A stretch of 64,000 nt of DNA from Platanthera guangdongensis (taxonomy: Eukaryota; Streptophyta; Magnoliopsida; Asparagales; Orchidaceae): NCBI GenBank assembly GCA_039583875.1, contig CM077167.1, positions 152,041,010 to 152,105,009 on the forward strand, written 5' to 3'. Position 1 is the stretch's first letter. Each line of letters starts with the position of its first letter. The position numbers and the translations under genes are program-made. The notes beneath the pieces were generated by a model, which was not told where the DNA came from, did no database searches, and was given only the letters and a program-made list of their open reading frames with translations. Below are positions 9,740 through 20,900 of this stretch, piece after piece.

Positions 9740-12031
9740 ATGGACGGGCTCAAGTTCACAGGCAAGATCCCAGTGTGCACCAGGCTCAACTTTCCCATCT
9801 AGAAGGAAAGGATCAGGTTCTACATGGAAGCAGTTGATCCTCGACTCTTCATGATCATGGAGGAGGGACCTTATGTCCCCACTAAGGTCTCCACCATAGA
9901 TCCTACCAAGAAAGTGTCAAAGAAAATTTCTGAAATGGATAAGGACGAGATGGTGCTGGTGGGACTTGACAAGAAGGCGCAGAACATTCTGGTCAGCGCT
10001 GTCGATGACTCTATGATGCAGAACTTCTGCAACTGCAGGACAACAAAGGAGATCTGGCACTGCCTGATTATCCTAATGGAGGGCATTGATGAAGTAAGGG
10101 ATGATCGGAGATCCCTCCTGAACCAGAAATATGAGGCTTTCAGACAAGGGCCTAAGGAAGAGATCGGAGTCACCTTCGAGAACTTTCTCAAGATTGTCAA
10201 TGCCCTCAAAGGATATGGACGAGTGTTCACTGATGGTGAACTTAATGATAAATTCCTTAGGTCCCTTACTAAGGAATGAGACACAAAGATCTGCGCCATC
10301 CGAGAGTTTGGCAGACTAGCTGAAACAGACCCGCAAATTCTGTTTGGGAAGCTGATGTCCTATAAGCTTCAACTGAACACCAGGAAAGCAGAAGAAGAAG
10401 CAGAGAAGGCTGCTGCCAAAGAAAAGACTGTGGCTCTAAAAGCCATTCACTCCAGAAAAGGCAAGGGTGCGGTTTCATACTGTGCCAGGAAAAAGGATGA
10501 GGAAGAGGACTCCGAGCCATGCTCCTCCAGCTCTGAGCTGTCGGAGGAGGATTTCTCCCTCATCACCCGAGAATTCAAGAACTTCCTCAAGATGAGGAAT
10601 CAAAGAAAGAAAGACGGCTCCTCCTCCAGGCATCAGAAGAAAAATTACTCTTCGGACAGGTATGCTTCTAAACCGAACAAACATCGCTCCTCTGACATCA
10701 TTTGTTTTGGATGCAATAAGCCAGGACACGTCGTGGCCGACTGCTACCAAGGCAAGAGAGAAAAAAGGAAAGGAGAGGAGCTCAAATCCTCTAGAGATAA
10801 GAAGAATGAGCGGAGCTACATTGCCAAAAGGCCAAAGACATTGAGTGAGTCTGATTCCTCAGACTCCAGTGATGATGAGGAAGCCTACTTCGGACTGGTG
10901 GGTCGCTCCGACTCAGAAGGAGAATGCCCCCCATTTACTGGGAAGGTAAAAGCTCACACCCCTCTCTCCGACTCTGAATCTGATCCTGAGTCTCAGGATG
11001 ATGACCCTGAGGATAGCCTTTCGGCCCGTGAAGCGGAGCTCCTCGAGAAGTATGAGCTTTTGCTCAACACTTTCGAGGAGTGCCGTAAGAGATTGAAGGC
11101 TGATAAAAAGGAAGTGAAATTCCTTAAGGGTGAGAGTGTCTCCCTAAGGGAAGAAATCACCAGTTTGATTTCTCTCTGACAGGAGCACCTTGACCTGACT
11201 TCAAAGCATTCAGAGTCTCTTAAGCTCCTTGATCTTAAGCATGAGGAAGTCGACAAGTTGGAAGAACAACATACGACAGAAAGGAAGATCGTCAAGAGCT
11301 TCTCTATGCCAAAAACAGTTCTTCCAGTAGTTGATACCTTCTCTGCTCAGGACAAAGGAGCTGGCTTGGGGCATGTAGGGGTATCTGGTTCCTCATCCAG
11401 GAGAAACAGGAACCAGAGGAAGAATAAGGCCGCCAAGAAGGCCTCTGCTACTGAAAAGGGAAAGGCTCTGCTCAGTCCTGTTGCGTTCAGAATGCCTAGC
11501 TTTCCTTGCAACCAACATGACTTTGAATCAACCTTTGGTCATCATTTCCGGCCCTCGGTTGCAAAGCCAATGAGCCGATATGATGGTTGGACCTTTCCCC
11601 GGAACTTCGGTGAGAGTGCCTTCAAGGTACCTTATGAGGAAATCCACATGGGAAATTATGGTCAATTCTCTAGCGGCCATAATGAAAAGCAGGCACCAAG
11701 AGTCAAACCTGTTAAACTGACGAAACAGAAGGTGAAGAAGTCATGTGACTGCAATCACCATGAGGCCTCCACCTCCAGATACATGGCCTCGGCTGTACCC
11801 ACCATTCCCAGGGTAAGGCAGGAGCCTAGGAAGAGGTAAAACAGATTTGACTGTTGGTGTTGTGGCAAAGTCGGTCACTTTGTCGTGGATTGTTGGTTTA
11901 ACCCGAGGTATAATGAGACTCCCTATGTTAGCACTGCGAGGCCGACCACTCGTAAGGTTAACCAACCGAGGGGGAGTATGCTAACCAGGAATCTAGGACC
12001 CAAGTTCAATTGGGTTCCTAAGGGAAATTAA
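9740..12031 (+). pseudogene. gag of element C (Sirevirus gag with two CCHC knuckles), four nonsense codons
   Basis: One frame runs from ATG 9740 (MDGLKFTGK) to TAA 12029-12031, 763 codons. The N-terminal UBN2 domain (YMEAVDPRLFMIMEEG, KKAQNILVSAVDDSM, LNDKFLRSLTKE) is followed by an acidic Ser-rich region, a first knuckle CFGCNKPGHVVADC (10703-10744), a long Glu/Lys/Leu-rich predicted coiled coil (about 11020-11290), and a second knuckle CWCCGKVGHFVVDC (about 11852-11893). In-frame stops are TAG 9800, TGA 10277, TGA 11177 and TAA 11837. The first two sit where relatives (element B) have Trp. Gag should coat the RNA genome in the cytoplasm; this copy cannot make it. Confidence 0.9.
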
Positions 12032-12038
12032 TTTTGTT

Positions 12039-15000
12039 TTGCAGGAATGCCCAAAGGCCACCAAAATGCCAATCTGGTATTTGGACAGTGGATGCTCCCG
12101 GCACATGACTGGGACAAGAAGCCTGCTGCGTGATTACACTCCAGTCGAGAATGTACCCAAAGTCATCTTTGGAGGGTCAGATCGAGGAGTCACCAGAGGT
12201 TACAGTATGATTTCCAACGGTATAATCTCTATCACCGACGTGGCTTATGTTGAAGGGTTAAACCATAACCTGATCAGTGTAAGTCAGTTATGTGACAAAG
12301 GTTATGACGTTAAGTTCTGCAAGGATAAATGTCTGATAATTTCATGTGCCTCTTCTGAGACGGTATTAACAGGCATTAGGAGCAGAAATATCTTCTGCTT
12401 AAATTTTCTCAGTTTAGATTCATCTACCCCCGTATGCCTTGTGGCAACAGGCAGTGCATCTCTTTGTGAACAATGACACAAGAGATTGGCACATATTAAT
12501 TTCAAAACAATTAGTATGATGTTTTCTAAAAACATAGTAAGGGATGCTCCCGTTATCAAGTGCATCAAAGATAGCCCCTGTCCTGCATGCTAGATGGGCA
12601 AACAGACTCGGGCTACCTTTAAGAGCATTGTAGACAAAGACTCTTCCCGATGTCTTTACCTTCTACATATGGACTTGTTTGGTCCAATGCAAGTTCATAG
12701 CTTGGGATGCAAGTCCTATACGCTAGTGATAGTTGATGATCATTCTCGGTTTACATGGGTGTTCTTCTTAAAACAAAAGTCGGATACGTTTGACATCTTC
12801 AATAGTTTTGTCAAGCAGGTTCAGAACGAATTTAACTACCCAGTGGTCAAAATCAGAAGTGACCATGGAACATAATTCGAATCTGGTACTATGACAGAGT
12901 TTTGTGAAGAACAAGGTATCTTTCATGAGTTTTCCTCCCCGCACACTCCTCAGCAAAATGGAGTTGCGGAGAGGAGAAATAGAACTCTCATTGAAGCCTG
13001 CACGACAATGTTGAAAGACGCTTCTCTCCCAGAATACTTCTGGGCAGAGGCTGTCAATACAGCTTGTCATGTACAAAACCAAGCATTGATCAACAAGCAT
13101 CATCATAAGACACCTTATGAGCTACTGAGAGGCAGGAAACCAACCATGTCCTACTTGAGGATCTTTGGTTGCAGATGCTATGTACTGAATAATGGGAAGT
13201 ACCCGCGTACTAAATTTGGTGAAAAATGCTTCGAAGGCATATTCATGGGCTATAGTTCCCACAGTCGGGCATATAAGGTCTTCAATAAGAAAACCCTAGT
13301 GGTAGAAGAATCAATTAATGTTGTATTTGATGAAGGAAGTTTGCTTAACAGTAATTCTTCCAGTGGTATTCTTGAAGATGCAGGTGCACGACTTGAACAG
13401 CTGGATCTCGATGAGATAGTTAAAGATGAAACTCCTAAGTACGTCAAAGTTTCCACCTCCACGTCATCTGGGAATGTTGAAGATCAAAATGGATCAAATC
13501 TCTTAGAAGAAGGAGAAGCCCAAGAAGTAGTCGAAGCTCCAGACGCCAGACTTCTAGAGCTCCGGCATGTGAGGGATCACCCTAGAGATCAGATCATCAG
13601 AGATCCTCGTGTCGGTGTCAGAACTCGAAGAGGTACTATTAACGAAATTTTACATCTCAGCTTCCTATCACAGGTTGAGCCAAAGAAGTTCGACGAGGCG
13701 AACAAAGATGCGGCATGGATTCTGGCCATGCAAGATGAACTACATCAATTCGAACGTTGCAACGTTTGGACGCTGGTTCCCAGACCACACAAGCAGAATG
13801 TGATTGGCACCAAGTGGATCTTCAGAAACAAACTGGATGAACATGGTGTCATCATAAAGAACAAGGCAAGGCTGGTGGCTCAAGGTTACAGACAGGAGGA
13901 GGGGATTGACTTCGACCAGACCTTCATGCTAGTAGCAAGGCTCGAGGCAATCAGATTATTCCTGGCGTATGCTTCGCACAAAGGATTCACAGTCTATCAA
14001 ATGGATGTGAAATCAGCATTCTTGAATGGAGACCTGAAAGAGGAAGTATATGTCGCTCAACCCCCAGGTTTTGTCAATCCTACTTATCCCAATCATGTAT
14101 ATTTTCTTAATAAAGCTTTATATGGTTTAAAACAAGCTCCACGAGCTTGGTATGAGACTTTATCTAGTTTTCTTCTTGAGAACAAGTTCTCTAGAGGTAA
14201 AATAGATAAGACATTGTTTCTCAGGGAAGTCAAAGGCAAGATTTTGCTGGTGCAAATCTATGTCGATGACATAATATTCGGCTCAACGGACAACAATCTT
14301 TGCAAAATGTTTTCCAAACTTATGCAAGGAAAGTTTGAAATGAGCAGTATGGGAGAGCTAAAGTATTTCTTGGGACTTCAAGTGAAACAGTCTGAGGATG
14401 GAATTTTCATCTCTCAGACGAAGTTCACAAATGAACTCCTCAAGAAATTCGGTATGGAGTGTGCAACCTCTATGAGGACTCCAATGGGATCCACTATGTC
14501 TCTGGATAAGGATGAGAAAGGTAAACCTTTCGATGAAACCAAATACAGAAGCATCATTGGATCCCTGCTCTACCTTACTTCCAGTAGACCGGATATTATG
14601 TTCTCCACATGTGTTTGTGCCCGATATCAGGTGAACACTAAGGAATCTCACTATGTCGCTGCAAAGCGAATTCTAAGATACCTTAAAGGTACTCCCAATC
14701 TTGGCTTGTGGTACCCGAGAAACAATGATGTCGAGCTAATAGGTTTTTCAGATGCTGATTTTGCAGGGAGTAGGGATGACAGGAAAAGCACTTGCGGGAC
14801 GTGTCAATTCCTCGGAAGAAGGCTTATCTCATGGAACAGTAAGAAGCAGAATTGTATAGCAACCTCCATAACAGAGTCTGAGTACATCTCGGCTGGCAGT
14901 TGTTGCACACAACTCCTATGGATCAGAAACCAGTTAGCCGACTACGACCTTCAGTTCAAGGAAGTACCAATGTACTGCGACTCCTCCAGTGCAATTGCGA

Positions 15001-15206
15001 TTGCCAACAATTCGGTATCGCACATCAGAACGAAGCATATTGAAGTGCGCTACCACTTCATTCGGGAGCACGTGGAGAACAAGGACATCTCTCTCTGTTA
15101 TGTTCCCACGGACAAGCAGATTGCAGATATTTTCACAAAGCCCTTAGACGAAGCCAAGTTCAGTCTGTTCAAAACTGAATTGGGGATGCTAAACTATGAG
15201 GAATAA
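12039..15206 (+). pseudogene. pol of element C: protease, integrase, reverse transcriptase, RNase H; three nonsense codons
   Basis: One frame, +1 to gag, from about 12039 to the stop at 15204. Aspartic protease DSGCSRHMTG at 12084-12113. Integrase: pre-integrase HHCC region (RLAHINF...CPAC), then the catalytic Asp in HMDLFGP, Asp in RSDHGT and Glu in [10 protein letters not shown]. Reverse transcriptase: [12 protein letters not shown] and YVDDIIFG (YVDD at 14259-14270). RNase [34 protein letters not shown]. Stops: TGA 12474, TAG 12591, TAA 12873, all in the integrase half, leaving RT-RNase H as an open stretch of 771 codons. The integrase-before-RT order is diagnostic of copia. A TTTTGTTTTGCAG tract precedes the frame at 12032-12044. 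Confidence 0.93.
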
Positions 15207-15510
15207 AGACTACAGAAGCTCCAGGCTCGTGCATCTAGGGGGAGCCTCTGCCAGGAACTCAAGTGTGAGCACAGGTGCAAGTACTGAGGGGGAGCAAGAG
15301 GTCAAATGCAACAGACCCAGATTTGCAGAAGCCGAAAAGGGGGAGATTACCCTCTCGGCTAAGGCTAAGGTGGCTCCAAGTTTGCTCTCACGAAATTGGT
15401 ATTGGTAATGAATATCTCTCTCAACTTAATTTTAAGGTTATGATTTTCATTCTCATACGCTATATTCACCTTAGCTTGTAGGGTTTAGGCTTCTTCAAAT
15501 AGGGGGAGAT
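15207..15510 (+). promoter_or_regulatory. 3' untranslated region of element C with four polypurine tracts
   Basis: GGGGGAG occurs at 15238-15244, 15288-15294, 15339-15345 and 15502-15508; the last lies directly before an LTR start (15511) and is the functional position. Repeated polypurine tracts near the 3' LTR are a described trait of Sireviruses. No envelope-like reading frame is present. The last 165 bases (15346-15510) recur at 16141-16305. Confidence 0.85.
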
Positions 15511-16140
15511 TGTTGGGTATTGTATCCACAACATACCTGATTTGAAGAAGCCCCTGATCAAGCTAAGGTAAATAGACAATGTATTTGACAAATTATTTCA
15601 AGTTGTGCTTGCAGTTTTTTTTTCACGCTAAGTGCACACCAATGTCAGGGTGAAGTAGGTCAATATACACGGGTCTGCACGACGTAATCCCTCATTGAGC
15701 AGATCAGTATGTTGGCCTACGTGTACTCTCTCTATTGGAGTGTACTTATTTTCAAGTACAGGGCTGTGTTAAGGCAAGAGCAGACAATGAGCAAGGATGG
15801 GTCAAGGAGCACCTCATGGGTGGAAAGACGAAAAATCGTCTAAGTGTAAATCGACGAGAATCACCAAGTAATTCTCGCCGATTCGGCGAGAATCATCTTT
15901 GATTCTCGCCGAATCGTCGAGAATCATTGGCTGATTCTCGCCGACTCGATCCAGCTAATTCAAAGCGAGCAACTCTGATGCTAAGTAATAATCGACGAGA
16001 ATCACTAGTGATTCTCGCCGAATCGTCGAGAATCACTGGTTGATTCTCGTCCGTCTCGACCCGGCTAAATCAGAACGTTCAATAAAGTCAAAATCGGCGA
16101 GAATCGAAGGTGAGCCTCGCCGAATTGTCGAGAATCACCA
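15511..16140 (+). repeat. Partial extra LTR of element C ending in an inverted array fragment
   Basis: From 15511 the sequence follows the LTR start (TGTTGGGTATTG...) through the first half of the palindrome array. From about 16085 to 16137 it follows the reverse complement of the far end of the array: AAGTCAAAATCGGCGAGAATC here is the complement of GATTCTCGCCGATTTTGACTT at about 16999-17019. At 16141 it jumps back to 3' UTR sequence. The TATA box and downstream half of the LTR are missing from this copy. Confidence 0.88.
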
Positions 16141-16305
16141 ATTACCCTCTCGGCTAAGGCTAAGGTGGCTCCAAGTTTGCTCTCACGAAATTGGTATTGG
16201 TAATGAATATCTCTCTCAACTCAATTTCAAGGTAATGATTTTCATTCCCATACGCTTTATTCACCTTAGCTTGTAGGGTTTAGGCTTCTTCAAATAGGGG
16301 GAGAT
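16141..16305 (+). repeat. Second copy of the 165-bp pre-LTR segment with polypurine tract
   Basis: Repeats 15346-15510 (from ATTACCCTCTCGGC to AGGGGGAGAT) with a few substitutions, and again ends exactly at an LTR start (16306). Its presence between a partial and a complete LTR shows that 3' sequence was copied twice. Confidence 0.92.
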
Positions 16306-17994
16306 TGTTGGGTATTGTATCCACAACATACCTGATTTGAAGAAGCCCCTGATCAAGCTAAGGTAAATAGACAATGTATTTGACAAATTATTTCAAGTTG
16401 TGCTTGCAGTTTTTTTTTCACGCTAAGTGCACACCAATGTCAGGGTGCAGTAGGTCAATATACACGGGTCTGCACGACGTAATCCCTCGTTGAGCAGATC
16501 AGTGTGTTGGCCTACGTGTACTCTCTCTATTGGAGTGTACTTATTTTCAAGTACAGGGCTGTGTTAAGGCAAGAGCAGACAAGGAGCAAGGATGGGTCAA
16601 GGAGCACCTCATGGGTGGAAAGACGAAAAATCGTCTAAGTGTAAATCGACGAGAATCACCAAGTAATTCTCGCTGATTCGGCGAGAATCATCTTTGATTC
16701 TCGTCGAATCGTCGAGAATCATTGGCTGATTCTCGCCGACTCGATCCAGCTACTTCAAAGCGAGCAACTCTGATGCTAAGTAATAATCGACGAGAATCAC
16801 AAAGTGATTCTCTCCAATTCGGCGAGAATCACTAGTGATTCTCGCCGAATCGTCGAGAATCACTGGCTGATTCTCGCCGTCTCGACCCGGCTAAATCAGA
16901 ACGTGCAATCAAGTCAACATCGACGAGAATCATATTTGATTCTCGCCGAATCGACGAGAATCACCTTTGATTCTCGACGATTCGGCGAGACTCACCTTCG
17001 ATTCTCGCCGATTTTGACTTAGGCGATTTTCTGGAAACCGCTGGACCGGATTCTGCCGCTGGCGCTGTTCTGAACCGGGCTTAGGGTTTCTTCAGGTGGG
17101 ACCCATAACGGTTATATTGGAGTATTTCCACCGTATAAATATATGCATATTTTGAACAGGAAAGAGAGAAAAGAAATACACGAGCCGCCGACCGTAACCT
17201 AGATCGCGATATCTGCTCCGCCGCCGTCGCCGCTCGTGCAAGTTGTTCGCCGACCTTGATCGAGATTTCTTCCTGATCTTCCGGCGATAGAAGCTTAGTC
17301 AAGCTTAGAGTCTCACGCGTCTAACCAGAGATCCATTGTCTCTTGATTTGTTGATCGGGAAAACCTTCCCCGTCCGAATCGATCGAGACGATCGATCCTA
17401 GTGTGACCGTTGGAAGACCTAGCTAACTTCGCTATGAAGTTTGAATCTCAAAGTACAGCAGCCGCACACCGTTGTCGCCGCCGAACCCGTGAACCAAGCC
17501 GCCGCCCATCTTGCCGCCGCCGGTTCCGGGGAGATTCTCTCCAAGTGAGATCTAGGGTTGTGGACTCTTCGTGCACTTCAAGAACACGTCGTCAACGAAG
17601 AGGGACACTTTAGTCTCCAAAATTAGTTTGTATTTATTGTACATTCTAGTTCATTCTTGTTGTAAAGGAACGTTGGTTCCGAGTTGTAAGGGTTGGGTGC
17701 AACCCGTGTTGTGGGAGTGTTGACTCCTACGTGTGGAAGGGTTCCTTTCGATAGTGCAAGGATTGGATTTCAATCCTGTTGGTGAAGAGACCGAGTCGTC
17801 CCTTGTTGGGAGATAGGTCGAAGGGGGAAAGTGGATGTACCCAAATCGGGGAACCACTATAAATTGCTTGTGTACCTTCTCTGCTGTGGTGTTTTGTTTT
17901 CTTGTGCAGGTACAATTTTAAATTCCGCAAAAACGCTGCACATCACCTATCCCCCCCCCATAGGTGAAGCTAGTTGACACTAGGTGGACTTTCA
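16306..17994 (+). repeat. 3' LTR of element C (1,689 bp)
   Basis: Complete partner of the 5' LTR, from TGTTGGG to TTCA, followed by the target duplication. It differs from the 5' LTR by scattered substitutions and by an additional array unit (around 16812-16845, TCGGCGAGAATCACTAGTG type). Confidence 0.95.
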
Positions 17995-17999
17995 AGTAC
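17995..17999. repeat. Target site duplication of element C, right copy (AGTAC)
   Basis: Identical to 7988-7992. Joining the flanks at this 5-mer restores the continuous 5' LTR of element W. Confidence 0.95.
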
Positions 18000-19454
18000 A
18001 ACAAGTAAGGGTTTTGGGAAATCTGATAGCAACTAATAATAGTAAGTTCCTTGCAAATGGGAGCTTTGGGCGTAATCCCATCGTAGTTCCTAGTGCCTTC
18101 GAGAGCCCTTCACGGGGAATACCTTGGGCAGTCCTGGGCTAACCTAAATAGTAAGAATACAATATTTCAAGAGCAACTAGTATAACTAGGGTGGCACGTT
18201 CACACACCCCGGTACCCCGGGAGGTTGATTAGGTTATTTTTATTGCCATCTGGACGGTTCGTTCGGAAGGTAGATGCATGGACGGATATTCCGCGGAGCT
18301 AGTGGCTCAAAAGGTTTTGGATACAAATAAGGTGGTATGTCTTCGGTAACAGACTTTCATTCACACCGACATCGATACGTTGACTCGGCGGTGTGGGACA
18401 CTTAGCCAAGGAAAGTCTGGTGGATATGACCAGCATTAGTATGCGTATACTCTAGGTTGTGTTCTTCTAGGGGCGTACGGGAGGGATAGGCCTGGTAGTG
18501 TGGATACCCTCCTAAGAGTGGGGGACTTGACCCACTGTCTCCGTTTGCCACTAAGGAGGTTCCTGGGAGTGAAGCTAGCTGCCCAAATAGGGGGGAACTA
18601 AAGTTCTGTGGGCATAGAGTCATGTGCGTGGGTGGCACTTGCATGAGTCATGGCATAACATACTTGCATATAACCGACACCCCAACGTATAAATTGGTAT
18701 GGGACTTTTTATACGGTGGGAGCCTTGCAGAAGACCCCTTAACTTATATGTTTGTATGGGCATTCATATAAGTTAAGGTTATTTACTTTTATCTTATTTT
18801 TCTTACTTACACTGCTTACTCTACTTGCTTACCTTACTGCATACTATTATAGAACTGCTATACTAGTTCCACTGTCACCTGCCACTTTATACTCTCCCCC
18901 TTTGTAGCTTCCCTTTCCTCCTCCCCACTCGGTGCCTAGGAGCCATGGGGGGAGGGGTAGGGGATGATAGGGCTTAGTCTTTATGACTAATGGTTTTCGG
19001 ACCACAACATTACTGGGGCTCCGGATGGGAGATAGGGACCAGCAGCACAGGGACCAGCACCAGCGAAGTACGGTGGGCATTGAGGTGGGCTAGTCTAGTA
19101 CCGGAGCACCAGCGACCAGCTCCGTGAGTGATAGTCTTTTTATAGCTTCTGCGAGAGATTGTAGCGAGGATCTGATGTACCGGGCTTAAGCCCGTTTACA
19201 TTTCCGTTTTGATACTTTGCAGTACTTTCTCTTTTCTACTTATGGACATGTTGTGATATCTCTTATTATATATGACATTGTGGACTCAACTATATCGTTC
19301 CTGATTTTTGCTCTCTTTGTGATGATCGAAAAGGCCGACAAAATCGGGGTTTTGTAGTGGCGGCCTTCCCGAGAGTCATGGCCACCGCAAAACGGCAGTT
19401 ATGGGCATAATACCCCGGGGTTTAAAGAGAGAAAAGGGGGGGGGGGGTCTTACA
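18000..19454 (+). repeat. Right portion of the 5' LTR of element W
   Basis: Noncoding. From about 18638 (GCACTTGCATGAGTCATGG) to the end GTCTTACA at 19454 it matches the 3' LTR 24635-25431 closely. The part 18000-18637 has no counterpart in the shortened 3' LTR. A 12-G run (19436-19447) lies near the end; the 3' LTR has a shorter G run there. A telltale block is the CTGCTTACTCTACTTGCTTA region near 18815. Confidence 0.85.
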
Positions 19455-19456
19455 AG

Positions 19457-19468
19457 TGGTATCAGAGC
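19457..19468 (+). promoter_or_regulatory. Primer-binding site of element W
   Basis: TGGTATCAGAGC, two bases after the LTR, matching initiator tRNA-Met as in Tekay/Del chromoviruses. Confidence 0.88.
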
Positions 19469-19654
19469 AAACCTCGATCGCAAGAGAAGTAGTCCACAAA
19501 AACCTTAGGCCACCCACGCGCAAGCTTAGTTTACGGACAAACTAGCAGCAGAAGCAGTGGTGGGCCATAAGGGAAATCACATGTAGAAGTCCATTTTCTC
19601 CTCCTTTTATTCCATTGGCACGCTAACGGTTGGAATTTTTCCTTGTAGCCTGCG

Positions 19655-20800
19655 ATGAACCCTACTCCCCAGCAGGGGACACCTCAGGCTCCGAATTTAG
19701 TTCCACCTCCACCTGCTCCAGTTCCATTTCAGCAGACGGAGATGGGGCAAACATTGATGGCCATCCTAGAGACCTTCAGAGCTCAGCAGGCCCCAGCTCC
19801 ACAGCCAAATCCCGGGGCCAATTGGATGAGTGCCTTCCGGGCACTTTCCCCTCCATCCTACGAGGGGGCGGAGTCGGCAGTTCGCACGGATGAATGGTTG
19901 GATACCATTTATGAGATGCTTGCGGGGATTCGATGCCCTACTGAGGAGGCAGATGCTTTGGCAGTCTCCTGCTTGGAGTCGCACTAGAAGAGGTGGTGGA
20001 AGTCACAGCTGGACACCACCTTTGCGGATATGGATTGCGCAGATATCTCTTGGGTAAAGTTCAGAGCTGCACTTCTAGGACATTTTGTACCTCAGTCGGC
20101 GAGGGACGAGCTGGAGGATAGGTTCCCGCGATTGAAGAAGGTCAACAGGACGGTACTGGAGTATTACCAGGAGTTTACTCACTTAGCCCGTTATGCGGAC
20201 TCTTACCAGTTGGACGACGTTGGCTACGCTAGGAGGTTCTACAAGGTGCTGCACGACGACATGAGACAGGCCCTCCTCTTCATCTTCGAGGGAAGCTTGG
20301 CCAGGATTCTGGAGATGGCTAAGAAAAGGGAGGCAGATCAGCTTACGATCAAGAGCCGGAAGAGGACGGCTGACGATGCAGTGATTGGAGGACGTAGAGA
20401 CCGTCCTCAAGGCTAGGTCATTGGGGAAAGAAAGAACGGGGATCAATCCCGTCAGGAGATTGGACCGTAGTAGAGGAATCAGGGGGTTTTGGCCCCCCAG
20501 CCATTACAGATGTTGGAGATACTGAGGATAGCAGAGAAGGCATCGGTGTGCTCCCATTACAATCAGCCGGGGTATTTCAAGAGAAATTGTCCCATGAGGG
20601 GAGCACCCCCACCCACACTTTAGGGTGCTCCACCTCCTCGGCAACTTGGGGGCCGAGGGCTCGATCGAGGATGCGGATATCAGGGCAGAGTCCACAGGCC
20701 AGAGAGGGAGCAGATGTACGCACTAGATCTGACAGAACCCCGGAACCCGGAGCAGGTTATAGCAGGTGTGCAAGTACATTCAATTTCCTTCTTTCCTAAG
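19655..20800 (+). pseudogene. gag of element W (Ty3/gypsy), degraded
   Basis: The frame opens at ATG 19655 (MNPTPQQGTPQAP, Pro/Gln-rich) and continues through a retrotransposon gag domain (WMSAFRALSPPSYEGAE, EYYQEFTHLARYADSY, FIFEGSLARILEMAKKRE). An in-frame TAG at 19985 and more stops from 20414 break it. The knuckle reads CSHYNQPGYFKRNC (20549-20590): the second Cys is Tyr (20558-20560) and the His is Tyr (20573-20575), so zinc binding is lost. Both changes fit G-to-A or C-to-T transitions. Confidence 0.82.
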
Positions 20801-20900
20801 AACTAGTTCTCACAGACACAAACGAGTTAGAAATTAAGAAACGGAAAACTACAACTAGAACACTATGTTACTTAATTACCTCAGGCGTGGTTTTAATCAG

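Larger units (their letters stand above)
7993..17994 (+). mobile_element. Element C: full-length Sirevirus (SIRE/Maximus-like Ty1/copia), non-functional
   Basis: A complete copia element of 10,002 bp with LTRs 7993-9649 and 16306-17994, primer site 9652, gag and pol in different frames, copia order protease-integrase-RT-RNase H, several polypurine tracts, and target duplication AGTAC. Long gag with two CCHC knuckles and coiled coil supports Sirevirus. No envelope-like frame is present between pol and the 3' LTR. Seven nonsense codons break gag and pol. Upstream of the 3' LTR is an extra, partial LTR preceded by its own polypurine tract (15511-16140), so the 3' end is rearranged. Confidence 0.93.

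Noticed and set aside
9824..10299. Minus-strand frame of 142 codons opposite gag of C
   Set aside because: Antisense shadow of the gag frame, with no recognisable motif.
15207..15510. Envelope-like gene of a Sirevirus
   Set aside because: Only about 300 bases lie between pol and the LTR, with polypurine tracts and no membrane or signal segments.
7993..16305. Two separate Sirevirus insertions, because of two LTR starts at 15511 and 16306
   Set aside because: There is one pair of target duplications (AGTAC) and one primer site; the second start is explained by the 165-bp duplication.
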